Shown in pieces: positions 8,642 through 17,760 of a DNA stretch of 64,000 bases. Source of the stretch: Verrucomicrobiales bacterium (GTDB lineage Bacteria; Verrucomicrobiota; Verrucomicrobiia; Verrucomicrobiales; DEV007); contig JAEUHH010000014.1 in the NCBI GenBank assembly GCA_016795505.1, forward strand, positions 62,001-126,000. Direction: 5' to 3'. The notes beneath the pieces were generated by a model. It was not told the origin of the DNA, did no database searches, and was given only the letters and a program-made list of their open reading frames with translations. The number at the start of each line of letters is the position of its first letter. Position 1 is the first letter of the stretch. The position numbers were made by a program, and so were the translations under genes.

Positions 8642-9259
8642 ATGGAACCTACCATGCTCAGAAGATACAAGGAATCGGTCGTCCCCGCGCTGAAGGCGAA
8701 ATACCAGTACGGGAACGTCCATCAGGTCCCGCGCATCCAGAAAGTGGTGCTCAACAGCTGCTTCGGCAAAGCTGAGGACCGCAAGTCGGCTGCGGAGATC
8801 GTGATGGAAGACCTGGCCACGATCACCGGCCAACGGCCCATCCAGACGGTGTCGAAGAAGGCGATCTCGAATTTCAAGCTCCGGGCGAATGAAGCCATCG
8901 GTGCCCGCGTGACCCTGCGCGGTCGCAACATGTGGGAATTCCTCGATCGGTTCATCAACGTCGCCATCCCGACCATCCGCGACTTCCGCGGTGTCCCTTA
9001 CAAGAGCTTTGACGGACGGGGTAATTACACGATCGGCATCTCCGATCACTCGATCTTCCCCGAAATCGAACTCGACAAGGTGCGTCGCACGGTCGGCTTC
9101 GACATCACCGTGGTGACCTCGGCCCAGACCGATGCCGAGGCCCGCGAACTGCTCGTGCAACTGGGCATGCCCTTCCGCAAGGGCGGCGGTGGCGGCCAAA
9201 GCACCGGCGGGGGGGCATCCGCAACCAGCGAAGGCCAGGATGCGGCCGAAGCGGCCTGA
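8642..9259 (+). CDS. rplE: Ribosomal protein L5 with Gly-rich tail
   Basis: 205-residue central-protuberance protein that contacts 5S rRNA. Typical segments are VPRIQKVVLNSCFGKA, ITGQRPIQTVSKKAI and FKLRANEAIGARVTLRG, and DFRGVPYKSFDGRGNYTIGI. After the normal end near MPFRK there are about 27 extra residues rich in Gly, Ser, Ala and Glu. An AGGAAGG lies about 10 bp before the ATG. The next gene is rpsH; rpsN (S14), normally between them, is absent. Confidence 0.96.
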   Translation: MEPTMLRRYKESVVPALKAKYQYGNVHQVPRIQKVVLNSCFGKAEDRKSAAEIVMEDLATITGQRPIQTVSKKAISNFKLRANEAIGARVTLRGRNMWEFLDRFINVAIPTIRDFRGVPYKSFDGRGNYTIGISDHSIFPEIELDKVRRTVGFDITVVTSAQTDAEARELLVQLGMPFRKGGGGGQSTGGGASATSEGQDAAEAA

Positions 9260-9318
9260 GCAAAATCCAGTCGCCGTTCCTTTCACATCATTTCAATCAA
9301 ACCGACCAGGATATAGCC

Positions 9319-9717
9319 ATGGCAGTCACCAGTGACCCGATCGCGGACTTTTTGATCCGCTTCAAAAACGCGGCCCGAGCCGAGAAAGAGGAGTTTTTGG
9401 CTCCTCACTCCCAAGTGAAGGAGGAGATTGCCCGCATCCTCAAGGAGGAAGGCTATCTGTGGTCCTACGAAGTGGTCCGCGAAGGCACCCACGCTCAGAT
9501 CAAGGCCAAGCCGAAGTATCTTGACCGCACGCCGGCTCTGACCGATGTGAAGCGGGTCAGCCGTCCCGGTCTGCGCCAGTATGTCGGTGCCACGGAGATC
9601 CCGCGCGTCCTCGGGGGCATGGGCATCGCCATTGTTTCCACTTCCAAAGGTCTGATGACTGGGCACAAGGCTCGCCGCGAAAATTTGGGCGGCGAGTTGA
9701 TGGCTCTGGTCTGGTAA
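9319..9717 (+). CDS. rpsH: Ribosomal protein S8
   Basis: 132-residue 16S rRNA-binding protein; regulator of the spc operon in enterobacteria. MAVTSDPIADFLIRFKNA at the N-terminus and the C-terminal VSTSKGLMTGHKARREN with GGELMALVW are diagnostic. Directly follows rplE. Confidence 0.96.
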   Translation: MAVTSDPIADFLIRFKNAARAEKEEFLAPHSQVKEEIARILKEEGYLWSYEVVREGTHAQIKAKPKYLDRTPALTDVKRVSRPGLRQYVGATEIPRVLGGMGIAIVSTSKGLMTGHKARRENLGGELMALVW

Positions 9718-9784
9718 GGGTGATCCCGACAGGTCGCCCGTTCATCCCCGTATCCCACCAACGAACTTCAGGAGGTTTAGCATC

Positions 9785-10324
9785 ATGTCTCGTATCGGCA
9801 GAAAATCGATCGGCATCCCCGACAAGGTCACCATCAGCGTCGACGACGCTTCCGTGGTGCATGTCGAGGGCCCCAAAGGCAAGCTCCAATGGCAATTGCC
9901 TCAGGGCATTTCCGTCAGCCAGGAGAGCGGCGTTCTTTCGGTGAGCCGCAGCAGCGAAGACCGCCGCGTGCGCACGCTTCATGGCACCGCGCGGGCGCTG
10001 ATCGCCAACATGGTGGAAGGCGTGAGCAAGGGCTTCGTCCGCGAGCTTGAGATCCTCGGCGTCGGCTTCCGTGCTGCGGTGAAGGGCGACATCCTCGACC
10101 TCAGTCTGGGCTATTCCCATCCGCTGGAGCACCCCATCCCGGCCGATCTCAAGGTTGCCGTGGAAGAAAACACCAAGATCAAGATCGAGGGCATCGACAA
10201 GCAGAAGGTGGGTCAATTCGCCGCCGATGTGAGAGCCTACTACCCGCCGGAGCCGTACAAGGGCAAGGGTGTTCGATACAAAGGTGAACAGATCCGCCGC
10301 AAGGAAGGCAAGAGCGTCAAGTAA
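9785..10324 (+). CDS. rplF: Ribosomal protein L6
   Basis: 179-residue large-subunit protein with two similar domains. [19 protein letters not shown] at the N-terminus and [19 protein letters not shown] near the C-terminus are typical. A perfect AGGAGG at 9770-9775 precedes the ATG by 9 bp and fixes the start. Confidence 0.97.
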   Translation: MSRIGRKSIGIPDKVTISVDDASVVHVEGPKGKLQWQLPQGISVSQESGVLSVSRSSEDRRVRTLHGTARALIANMVEGVSKGFVRELEILGVGFRAAVKGDILDLSLGYSHPLEHPIPADLKVAVEENTKIKIEGIDKQKVGQFAADVRAYYPPEPYKGKGVRYKGEQIRRKEGKSVK

Positions 10325-10368
10325 TCAGCGGAAACCACCGTCACCGATCCCCAATTTTACTCACTGTC

Positions 10369-10728
10369 ATGAGCAGCAAGATCAATCGCAAAGTGGCCCG
10401 GGCGAAGGTCCACCGCCGCATCCGCAAGCGGATCACCGGCTCGGCCGAACGTCCCCGTCTGGCCGTTCACTTCTCCAACCAGAACGTCTACGCCCAGATC
10501 ATCGACGACGAGGCCGGCAAGACGCTGGTATCGGCCTCGACCAAGGAGAAGGGCAGCTCGCTCTCCGGTGCCAATGCGGAGACCGCTTCGAAGGTTGGCA
10601 AACTGATCGCCGAGCGCGCCCAGACCGCCAAGATTTCGGGGGTCGTCTTCGACCGGGGCGGTTATTTCTATCATGGCAAGGTCAAGGCGCTCGCCGACGC
10701 GGCGCGCGAGGCGGGACTCCAATTCTGA
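10369..10728 (+). CDS. rplR: Ribosomal protein L18
   Basis: 119-residue 5S rRNA-binding protein: [40 protein letters not shown] and the C-terminal [20 protein letters not shown]. Followed by rpsE after 19 bp. Confidence 0.96.
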   Translation: MSSKINRKVARAKVHRRIRKRITGSAERPRLAVHFSNQNVYAQIIDDEAGKTLVSASTKEKGSSLSGANAETASKVGKLIAERAQTAKISGVVFDRGGYFYHGKVKALADAAREAGLQF

Positions 10729-10747
10729 AGCATTTCTTTTCACGCGA

Positions 10748-11434
10748 ATGAGCGACGAACTACTCAACGACGAAACCTCCGGCGCCGGCCTCGATGGCGA
10801 AACGGCCGGCCTGGACACCGAGGTGATTGCCGCCGGCGATATCCTCGCGGATTTGGAAACCGCGGCGGTGGAAGGAGCGGATGTTCCGTTCAAGTCCCGC
10901 AAGCTTCGGGAAGCCGAGCGCCTGTTGGGTGAGAACCGCGAGTCCGGTGATGGCCCCGAGTTGCATGAGAAGGTCGTGCACATCAACCGATGCGCCAAGG
11001 TCGTGAAGGGCGGACGTCGTTTCAGCTTCAGTGCCCTCGTGGTCTGTGGTGACAAGCGCGGCCGCGTGGGATACGGCTTCGGAAAGGCCAATGAAGTGTC
11101 CGACTGCATTCGCAAAGCCAGCGATGCCTCCCGCCGCGAACTGATGGAGATCAAGATGGATGGCGGTAGCATTCCCCATGAAGTCATCGGTGAATTCGGT
11201 GGCGGTCGGGTGCTGCTCCGCCCTGCGTCGCCCGGCACCGGCATCATCGCCGGTGGTGGCGTGCGCGCCGTGGTTGAAGCCGCCGGCATTCAGGATGTGC
11301 TGGCCAAATCGCTCGGATCGAAGAATCCGTTCAACGTGGTGAAAGCCACTCTCGACGCCCTTCAGCAGCTGCGCACCCGCGAGCAGATCTACTCGGCCCG
11401 TGGCAAGCGCACCCGCGACAAAGCGGCCCTCTGA
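10748..11434 (+). CDS. rpsE: Ribosomal protein S5 with acidic N-terminal extension
   Basis: 228 residues from ATG 10748; the open frame extends further left into rplR, but MSDELLNDE at 10748 is the first sensible start after the rplR stop. The S5 core begins near residue 72 ([20 protein letters not shown]) and continues with [17 protein letters not shown] and [20 protein letters not shown]. The preceding 70 residues are an acidic, Gly/Ala/Leu-rich extension absent from E. coli S5. rpmD (L30), which usually follows, is missing; rplO is next. Confidence 0.95.
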   Translation: MSDELLNDETSGAGLDGETAGLDTEVIAAGDILADLETAAVEGADVPFKSRKLREAERLLGENRESGDGPELHEKVVHINRCAKVVKGGRRFSFSALVVCGDKRGRVGYGFGKANEVSDCIRKASDASRRELMEIKMDGGSIPHEVIGEFGGGRVLLRPASPGTGIIAGGGVRAVVEAAGIQDVLAKSLGSKNPFNVVKATLDALQQLRTREQIYSARGKRTRDKAAL

Positions 11435-11481
11435 TTTCTTTCCTCTTTCTTTTTCACTCACCTCAAGCCCGATTTACGACG

Positions 11482-11940
11482 ATGCGACTGCACGATCTCA
11501 AACCCAATCCCGGAGCCAAGCACCGCCGGAAACGGCTGGGCTGTGGCGAAAGTTCCGGTCATGGCAAGACGTCCGGAAAGGGCCACAAGGGCCAGAAAGC
11601 CCGCGCGGGAGCTGCGATTCGCCCCGGTTTCGAAGGTGGCCAGATGCCCATCGCCCGTCGGTTGCCCAAGAAGGGCTTCAGCAATGCCAAGTTCCGCACC
11701 AATTACGCGATCGTGAACCTCTCCTCGCTGGAGAAGAAGTTCGACGACGGCGCCGTGGTCAACGAAGAGTCTCTCCGCGCCGCCGGCCTGGTCCAGGGTG
11801 CGTGGGACGGCGTGAAGGTCCTCGGATCCGGAGATCTCACCAAGAAGCTCACAGTCAGCGTGGACAGGGTCAGCGAGTCGGCCCGTGCCAAGATCGAAGG
11901 AGCCGGCGGCTCCGTCTCGGGCGGGGAAGCGGCGGCGTGA
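11482..11940 (+). CDS. rplO: Ribosomal protein L15
   Basis: 152-residue late-assembly large-subunit protein. MRLHDLKPNPGAKHRRKRLG, then GHGKTSGKGHKGQKARAG and FEGGQMPIARRLPKKGF are diagnostic. The C-terminal 20 residues are Gly/Ala rich. Followed by secY after 79 bp. Confidence 0.96.
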   Translation: MRLHDLKPNPGAKHRRKRLGCGESSGHGKTSGKGHKGQKARAGAAIRPGFEGGQMPIARRLPKKGFSNAKFRTNYAIVNLSSLEKKFDDGAVVNEESLRAAGLVQGAWDGVKVLGSGDLTKKLTVSVDRVSESARAKIEGAGGSVSGGEAAA

Positions 11941-12019
11941 TTGGACCGCGCGACTGCCGATTTCCGTTCCCCGGCAAGAGCCAGGTCCCTCTCAAAGCCT
12001 CCGTTTCGTTTCCCCTCTC

Positions 12020-13522
12020 ATGATCTCCGCTTTCGCCAATTCCCTGAAGATCCCGGAGCTTCGGCAACGGATCATTTTCACTCTGCTGGTGATCGTCATC
12101 GTTCGCCTCGGGGCGAACATCCCTCTGCCGGGCATCGATGTCAGCGTCCGCGAGGGCATCCTGCTGGAAATGCAGAATCAGGCCGGCGGCAGCAAAGGCT
12201 TTGCCGCCGTCATGGCACTGATGAACGTCTTCAGCGGTGGCGGCTTGCAGAACAGCGCCCTTTTTGCGCTCGGTGTGATGCCCTACATCAGCGCGTCGAT
12301 CATGATCCAGTTGCTCACGGCCGTGGTGCCGAAACTGGGCCGGCTGGCGCGTGAGGAAGGGGGGCGGCAGAAGATCAACATGTTCACCCGCTACGTCACC
12401 ATCGTCCTGTGTATCTTCCAGGGCTTCGTGGTGGCGCAGTCCCTGATCAACATCAAGGCAAACCCATTCCTCGGGCAGTTCGCTCAGACGACCACGGCTC
12501 CTCTGGTGCCGGATCCCGGTTTGTCCTTCATCATCACGACGGTGTTGATCGTGACCGCCGGGACCATGTTCCTGATGTGGCTGGGCGACCAGATCACTGA
12601 GCGTGGGATCGGCAACGGGGTGTCCGTGATCATCACGGTAAACATCATTTTCGCCCTTCCCGGTGCCTTGGTGCAGCTCTATCGCACCTATGTGGCCGGC
12701 GCGGCGGGAGATCCGCTGAAACCCCTCATCCTGGTCATTCTGTTCCTCTTCCTTTTCCTGGTGATCGCCGCTGTCATCGCCATCACCCAGGCGCAGCGCC
12801 GGGTGAGCATCCACTACGCCAAGCGGGTGGTCGGTCGCAAAATGTATGGCGGCCAGACCCAGTACATGCCGCTGAAGGTCAATTACGCCGGCGTCATGCC
12901 GATCATCTTCGCCAATGCGATCATGATCTTCCCGGCTCAGATCCTTAGTTATATGTTCCCGACTTCCAGTTGGGCGCTGAAAGTTTCCGAGGCCCTTGGC
13001 GGGAGCAATTGGATTCATTATACGATCACGGGGCTGATGATTTTCTTCTTCAGCTACTTTTGGGTGGCGACCATGTTCCAGCCGAACCAGATCGCCGACG
13101 ATCTCAAGAAAAATGGCGGGTACATCCCCGGCGTGCGTCCCGGCAAGCCCACGGCCGAGTTCCTTGATTTCACCATGAGCCGCCTGACTTTCGCGGGCGC
13201 GATTTTCCTCACGCTCGTAGCCGTTTTGCCCGGCATCCTGTCTGCGTGGCTGGGAGTCCCGGCGATTCCCGCCCAGCTTTTCGGCGGCACCAGTCTCCTC
13301 ATCATGGTCGGTGTCGTGCTGGACATCATGCGCCAGGTCGAGACGCATCTCATTCAGCGTCACTATGATGGTTTCCTCCGGAAGGGCCGCATCCGCGGTC
13401 GATTCGATCGCCCCGGTGGCAAGGGTGCGGTGGCGAGCAGCTCCACGATCATCTGGCTGTTTGTGATCGCGGCGATCTTCATCATCTTCGGCGTCACCGC
13501 TTTCCTCGTCTCTCAGGGCTGA
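12020..13522 (+). CDS. secY: Protein translocase subunit SecY
   Basis: 500 residues from ATG 12020; the frame is open further left into rplO, but MISAFANSLKIPELRQRIIF is the family N-terminus. Forms the channel of the Sec translocon. The plug region GGGLQNSALFALGVMPYISA, many transmembrane helices, and the cytoplasmic loop YAKRVVGRKMYGGQTQYMPL that contacts ribosome and SecA are visible. About 60 residues longer than E. coli SecY, partly from a periplasmic insertion near residue 235. adk does not follow; map comes next after 222 bp. Confidence 0.96.
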   Translation: MISAFANSLKIPELRQRIIFTLLVIVIVRLGANIPLPGIDVSVREGILLEMQNQAGGSKGFAAVMALMNVFSGGGLQNSALFALGVMPYISASIMIQLLTAVVPKLGRLAREEGGRQKINMFTRYVTIVLCIFQGFVVAQSLINIKANPFLGQFAQTTTAPLVPDPGLSFIITTVLIVTAGTMFLMWLGDQITERGIGNGVSVIITVNIIFALPGALVQLYRTYVAGAAGDPLKPLILVILFLFLFLVIAAVIAITQAQRRVSIHYAKRVVGRKMYGGQTQYMPLKVNYAGVMPIIFANAIMIFPAQILSYMFPTSSWALKVSEALGGSNWIHYTITGLMIFFFSYFWVATMFQPNQIADDLKKNGGYIPGVRPGKPTAEFLDFTMSRLTFAGAIFLTLVAVLPGILSAWLGVPAIPAQLFGGTSLLIMVGVVLDIMRQVETHLIQRHYDGFLRKGRIRGRFDRPGGKGAVASSSTIIWLFVIAAIFIIFGVTAFLVSQG

Positions 13523-13744
13523 TCTCGGGAGAAGCCAGCTGGGATGCCGGCCTCCTTGTTCTGTTCCGGGTGGCGGGCATTACCAAGCTCGCTGGGCTGG
13601 TCGGAGAGGGCGGGGAAACCTGATCGGAACCAACTTCATAATCGACCGTCTCATCCGCGAACTTCCACCCGCCCGGCGGGACGGGTCCAATGCCTCACTC
13701 CTCGGCGCCGCCCGGCGACAATGTTTTTCCGCAGACTGCTCGAA

Positions 13745-14572
13745 ATGGCCAAAAAGAAAAATCGCATCCACTACCGCAGAGGCGGCGAGGTGGATGCCAT
13801 GCGCCATGCCGGAGAGCTCGCTGCGGAGATCCTCCGAGAGACGGCCGTTTTGGTGAAGCCGGGCGTTTCCACGGCCGAGATTGATGCCGCCGCCGCAGAA
13901 TTGATGGCGAAGAAGGGCTGTCGTTCCGCCTTTTTGGGCTATCGGAAATTTCCCGGGCAGATTTGCATTTCCGTGAACGAAGAGGTCGTCCATGGCATCG
14001 GCCATCCTTCAAAAATGATTCGGGAGCAGGACCTCGTGAAGATCGACATCGGCATCCTGACTCGCGACGGCTGGGTCGGAGACAATGCCATGACGGTGTG
14101 CGCCGGCACGCCGAGTCGCGAGGCGCTGCGCCTTATGTACGCGACCGAGGAGTCGCTCGACGAAGCCATTGCCCTCGCCCTCCCCGGCAACCGGCTCGCC
14201 GACCTGTGTGCCTCGGTGGAAAACTGCGTCCGTCGCTACGGATACACGGTGGTTCGGGAAATGGTGGGCCACGGCGTGGGCCGACATCTGCACGAAGAGC
14301 CGCAAGTCCCCAACTATTGGGATCGGTCCACCATGGGGCCGGGGCCGAAGTTGGCGCCGGGTATGATCCTCGCCATCGAACCGATGATCAATGCCGGAAC
14401 CAGCGAAATCGAAATCCTGGCCGACAAATGGACCGTGGTGACCAAGGATCGGGCGCTTTCGGCCCACTATGAACACACCGTGCTCATCACCGAGGGCGAA
14501 CCCGAAATCTTGACGCCCCGGAAACGGCTGGTGGACAAGGCTTCCCTGGATCCGCAGTCCTTGCCGGGCTGA
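13745..14572 (+). CDS. map: Methionine aminopeptidase type I
   Basis: 275 residues from ATG 13745 (MAKKKNRIHYRRGGEVDAMR); ATG 13721, eight codons upstream, is the alternative. Removes the initiator methionine of new proteins. All five metal ligands of the family are visible: Asp in VKIDIGIL and in VGDNAMTV, His in VGHGVGRHLHEEP, Glu in ILAIEPMIN and Glu in HYEHTVLI. Lies between secY and rpmJ, as in many bacteria, but without adk and infA beside it. Confidence 0.95.
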   Translation: MAKKKNRIHYRRGGEVDAMRHAGELAAEILRETAVLVKPGVSTAEIDAAAAELMAKKGCRSAFLGYRKFPGQICISVNEEVVHGIGHPSKMIREQDLVKIDIGILTRDGWVGDNAMTVCAGTPSREALRLMYATEESLDEAIALALPGNRLADLCASVENCVRRYGYTVVREMVGHGVGRHLHEEPQVPNYWDRSTMGPGPKLAPGMILAIEPMINAGTSEIEILADKWTVVTKDRALSAHYEHTVLITEGEPEILTPRKRLVDKASLDPQSLPG

Positions 14573-14815
14573 TTTCGAAATAACTGCGAGAAATTTTTGA
14601 AAACAGAAAAACGACCCGAAACCAACCCTGGAAAAGTTTGAGATTTCGTCAATCCCGCCTTGCCAGCAAAGAAACTTGTGATACAGATTCCGTCCTTCCG
14701 GCCCCTGGGCCGCTTTTCGGGTTCTGAAGCCGATCGGGGGCATCGCAAGTTCGCCCTGGGAGCTCTGGCTCCAACCCTCTCTTCAATTCCCTTACACGAA
14801 CGCACCTATTTTGTC

Positions 14816-14929
14816 ATGAAAGTCAGACCATCCGTGAAGCGGCTCTGCGGCGAATGCCGAATCATTCGGCGTGAAGGCGTCCTGCGCATCATCTGCAAAA
14901 ACCCGCGCCACAAACAGCGCCAGGGCTGA
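14816..14929 (+). CDS. rpmJ: Ribosomal protein L36
   Basis: 37-residue zinc-binding protein starting at ATG 14816 ([19 protein letters not shown]). The zinc ligands are Cys11, Cys14, Cys27 and His32, so this is the zinc-containing form. The open frame extends left but has no family similarity there. Infrequently annotated because it is short, but its position before rpsM is canonical. Confidence 0.95.
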   Translation: MKVRPSVKRLCGECRIIRREGVLRIICKNPRHKQRQG

Positions 14930-14983
14930 TTTTTCTGAGAGATCGCCCGGACCGGCAACCGAATTTCCAACTATCCCACTACC

Positions 14984-15358
14984 ATGGCCAGACTGCTCGG
15001 AGTCGAAATTCCCAACGAGAAGCGCATTGAGGCTTCCCTTCCCTACATCTACGGCATCGGTCCTTCGACCACCAAGAAGATCCTGGAAGAAGCCGGTATC
15101 GATCCTGATATCCGAACGGGCGAGCTGAGCGACGATCAGTTGGCCCGCATTGCCCACGCGGTGTCGAACAGCGGCCTGCTCATCGAGGGCGATCTTCGCC
15201 GGGAGATTCAGAGCCACCTGAAGCGCCTGACTTCCATCAACTGCTATCGTGGTATCCGCCATCGCCGCAATCTGCCGGTGCGCGGACAGCGCACTTCCAC
15301 CAATGCCCGCACCCGCAAGGGCAAGCGCAAGACCGTCGGGGTGTCGCGCAGCAAGTGA
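14984..15358 (+). CDS. rpsM: Ribosomal protein S13
   Basis: 124-residue small-subunit head protein. [39 protein letters not shown] and the C-terminal [20 protein letters not shown] are diagnostic. Normal length. Confidence 0.97.
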   Translation: MARLLGVEIPNEKRIEASLPYIYGIGPSTTKKILEEAGIDPDIRTGELSDDQLARIAHAVSNSGLLIEGDLRREIQSHLKRLTSINCYRGIRHRRNLPVRGQRTSTNARTRKGKRKTVGVSRSK

Positions 15359-15432
15359 TCCCTCCGGCGCGCCCCATTGCCGGATCCTCCGGTTGGCGCC
15401 CCTAGCCCCATTTTCAACGAAAGACCGAATCC

Positions 15433-15960
15433 ATGGCTGACGAGACCGAGAATACGAACCAGGAGGCGGCGGCCCCGGTGGCTGCGGCTCCCGTTGTCGA
15501 GGAAAAGAAACCCGAGATCAGGAAGGAGCGCACCGCCGAAGACATCTTCCTCGAGCTCGAGGGTGGCGACGCGGCTGAGAAGCCGAAGCTCCTCAAGGCC
15601 AAGGGCAGCAAGAATGTCCACGTCGGCGTGGTGCATGTCAGTGCGACTTTCAACAATACCATCGTGTCCGTGTGCGACATGAACGGCAACGTAATCGGCT
15701 GGTCCAGCGCCGGCAAGATGGGTTTCCGCGGTTCCCGCAAAAGCACCGCTTACGCCGCCCAGTTGGTCTCCCAGGATGCCTGCCGCCAGGCCATGAGCCA
15801 CGGTCTTCGTCAGGCCGAAGTGCGGGTGAAGGGTCCCGGAGCCGGTCGCGAGTCCGCTGTGCGGGCCGTGCAGGCGCTCGGTATCGATGTGACCCGCGTG
15901 GCTGATGTCACCCCCATGCCCCACAACGGCTGCCGTCCGAAGAAGGCCCGCCGCGTGTGA
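15433..15960 (+). CDS. rpsK: Ribosomal protein S11 with N-terminal extension
   Basis: 175-residue platform protein; the family core starts near residue 58 (SKNVHVGVVHVSATFNNTIV) and ends with PMPHNGCRPKKARRV. The first 55 residues are an Ala/Glu/Pro/Lys-rich extension (MADETENTNQEAAAPVAAAP and following) absent from E. coli S11. Similar in character to the acidic extension of S5 in this cluster. Confidence 0.96.
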   Translation: MADETENTNQEAAAPVAAAPVVEEKKPEIRKERTAEDIFLELEGGDAAEKPKLLKAKGSKNVHVGVVHVSATFNNTIVSVCDMNGNVIGWSSAGKMGFRGSRKSTAYAAQLVSQDACRQAMSHGLRQAEVRVKGPGAGRESAVRAVQALGIDVTRVADVTPMPHNGCRPKKARRV

Positions 15961-16010
15961 TCCGGCAAATCCGACCCATTCTCTTTTAAACTGCGAACGC
16001 ATTTTCCGTC

Positions 16011-16622
16011 ATGGCCAGATACACAGGACCCACCGACAAGATCAGCCGCCGCTTTGGAGTGCCGTTGTTCGGCTCTTCCAAGGCTCTTGAGCGCCGCGCC
16101 TATCCTCCCGGACAGCACGGGGTGCGCAGCGGTCGCCGCAAGCAGTCGGACTACGCGGTGGCGCTCGGCGAAAAGCAGAAGCTCCGCATGCAGTATGGCC
16201 TGTTGGAGAAGCAGTTCCGCCGCTACTACGAGGAAGCCGCCCGCCGCCGAGGCATCACGGGTGACATCCTGCTGCAACTGCTTGAGTTGCGACTGGACAA
16301 TGTCTGCTACCGTCTCGGACTGGGTAATACCCGCCGCGCCGCGCGCCAGTTTGTCAACCACGGTCACATTTTCGTCAATGGCCGCCGCGTGGACGTGCCG
16401 TCCTACCAATGCAAGCCGGGCGACGTGATCAAGGTCGCCGAAGGCACTCGCTCCCAGCAGCTCGCCCTCCGGCTTGTCGATCTCACCCAGGCCCGCCCGG
16501 TGCTCGACTGGCTGACCATGGATCGCGAAAAGCTCTCCGGCACCGTCGTCCGCGTGCCCGAGCGCGAAGAGATCGACCCGATCGTCAATGTGCAGCAGGT
16601 CGTCGAGCTTTACTCTCGCTGA
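16011..16622 (+). CDS. rpsD: Ribosomal protein S4 (zinc-free form)
   Basis: 203-residue primary 16S rRNA-binding protein. MARYTGPTDKISRRFGVPLF lacks the Cys cluster of zinc-type S4; the S4 domain LELRLDNVCYRLGLGNTRRA and VNHGHIFVNGRRVDVPSY are clear. Last ribosomal gene of the cluster: two hairpins follow, and rpoA and rplQ, normally next, are absent. Confidence 0.97.
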   Translation: MARYTGPTDKISRRFGVPLFGSSKALERRAYPPGQHGVRSGRRKQSDYAVALGEKQKLRMQYGLLEKQFRRYYEEAARRRGITGDILLQLLELRLDNVCYRLGLGNTRRAARQFVNHGHIFVNGRRVDVPSYQCKPGDVIKVAEGTRSQQLALRLVDLTQARPVLDWLTMDREKLSGTVVRVPEREEIDPIVNVQQVVELYSR

Positions 16623-16634
16623 CCGAGACGCCCC

Positions 16635-16652
16635 GCCGGGAGGTTTCCCGGC
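16635..16652 (+). terminator. First hairpin after rpsD
   Basis: GCCGGGA at 16635-16641 pairs perfectly with TCCCGGC at 16646-16652 around a 4-base loop, followed by TTTCTCTC. Located 13 bp after the rpsD stop. The downstream T tract is imperfect, so it may be a weak terminator or an RNA-stabilising 3' end. Confidence 0.5.
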
Positions 16653-16668
16653 TTTCTCTCGAAAACAG

Positions 16669-16698
16669 GGCCGGTCTCGTCACGAGCCGGCCTTTTTT
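16669..16698 (+). terminator. Rho-independent terminator ending the ribosomal cluster
   Basis: GGCCGG-T-CTCG at 16669-16679 pairs with CGAGCCGGCC ending at 16692 (one bulged T), directly followed by six Ts (16693-16698). Classical intrinsic terminator, 17 bp after the first hairpin; marks the end of the long ribosomal transcript. Confidence 0.85.
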
Positions 16699-16851
16699 CG
16701 TCACTTTCCGAACGAGGAGGACAAAGGATGGGGAGCGCCGGTTGCGAGGCCGGCTTTCCATCCCGGAAACCCCCAAAATCCGCTGGATTTCGGCCGAAAA
16801 TCGAGGATTTTTGGCCTTTTTGCCCCGCTTACCATCAGCCAATCCCCTTAA

Positions 16852-17760
16852 ATGACCCGATTCAACTTTCTCTCCCCGATGTCGTGCCTGATGGCCGTGA
16901 TCGCTGTGGCGTCAGGCGCCCTTGGCGATGCGCACGGTCAGGACACTGTGGCAACCAGCGCGCGCCAGATGCTCGATAAGTACAAGGCCACTCTGGTGGT
17001 CGTCACTGTCGAGGGCCGGCTCACCACCACCACTGATGGCGCCCCCCTGCCCGATCAACAGCAGCAACGTCGCACTCTGGGGGTGTCCATCCGCCCGTCG
17101 GGACTCATTGTGATTTCAAATTCCGCCGTTGATCCCGCCGTCGGCCTCGCCGGCCAGAAGGCGCGGCTCGATGACAAGGTCGTGACCATCCAGTCCGCCA
17201 AAACCGTCTTTGAGAAAGTGGAGATCAGCTACGGCGATTCCACCGTGTTGCCCGGCACTGTCGTGGGGCAGGATGTTGATTCCGACACCGCTTTTGTCCT
17301 GCCGGATCAGGAAGCGGCGAAGAAAGTGGGCAAAGTCTTCGAATACGTCGATCTGGCCAATTCCGCCCAGTCCGAGCCGGCTGACGAGGTCGTGGGGCTG
17401 TCCCGTTCCTCCTCGGCCTATGCCTACATGCCCACCGTCATTGTGGGCCGCGTGACTGGTGTCTTCAATGGCGATCGGCGCTACTTCGTCACCACTGCCG
17501 GTACGGCTCAGGGCATTCCGGTTTTCGCCATCGACGGCAAGGTGGTCGGCATCACTCTGGAGCGGATCATCGACAACAAGCGCACCAATATCCTCGGCAC
17601 CCTGGCGGCACAGTCCATCAGCGTGCTGGCCGATCTCGCGCTCGATCGTTCCGGCGGTGGAGCGGCGGCTCCGGCAGCGACCGGTGCCGCGCCCGCTGCC
17701 CCCACCCAGGCCGCAGAGCCCGCGACGCCAGCTCCCGCCACGAAGAGCGGTGCAAACTGA
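16852..17760 (+). CDS. Exported trypsin-fold (HtrA/S1-like) protein lacking catalytic His and Ser
   Basis: 302 residues with an N-terminal signal peptide (hydrophobic stretch to about residue 28). The layout follows HtrA-type proteases: LGVSIRPSGLIVISNSAVDP stands where active enzymes have the G-x-I-x-x-x-G-x-I-x-T-N-x-H-V motif, but Ser replaces the catalytic His; DVDSDTAFVL keeps the Asp region; GTAQGIPVFAIDGKVVGI stands where active enzymes have GNSGGP. So two of three catalytic residues appear lost. The tail is Ala/Pro rich with no PDZ domain. Probably a non-catalytic scaffold or binding protein. It overlaps the next gene by 11 bp if that gene starts at GTG 17750. Confidence 0.75.
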   Translation: MTRFNFLSPMSCLMAVIAVASGALGDAHGQDTVATSARQMLDKYKATLVVVTVEGRLTTTTDGAPLPDQQQQRRTLGVSIRPSGLIVISNSAVDPAVGLAGQKARLDDKVVTIQSAKTVFEKVEISYGDSTVLPGTVVGQDVDSDTAFVLPDQEAAKKVGKVFEYVDLANSAQSEPADEVVGLSRSSSAYAYMPTVIVGRVTGVFNGDRRYFVTTAGTAQGIPVFAIDGKVVGITLERIIDNKRTNILGTLAAQSISVLADLALDRSGGGAAAPAATGAAPAAPTQAAEPATPAPATKSGAN

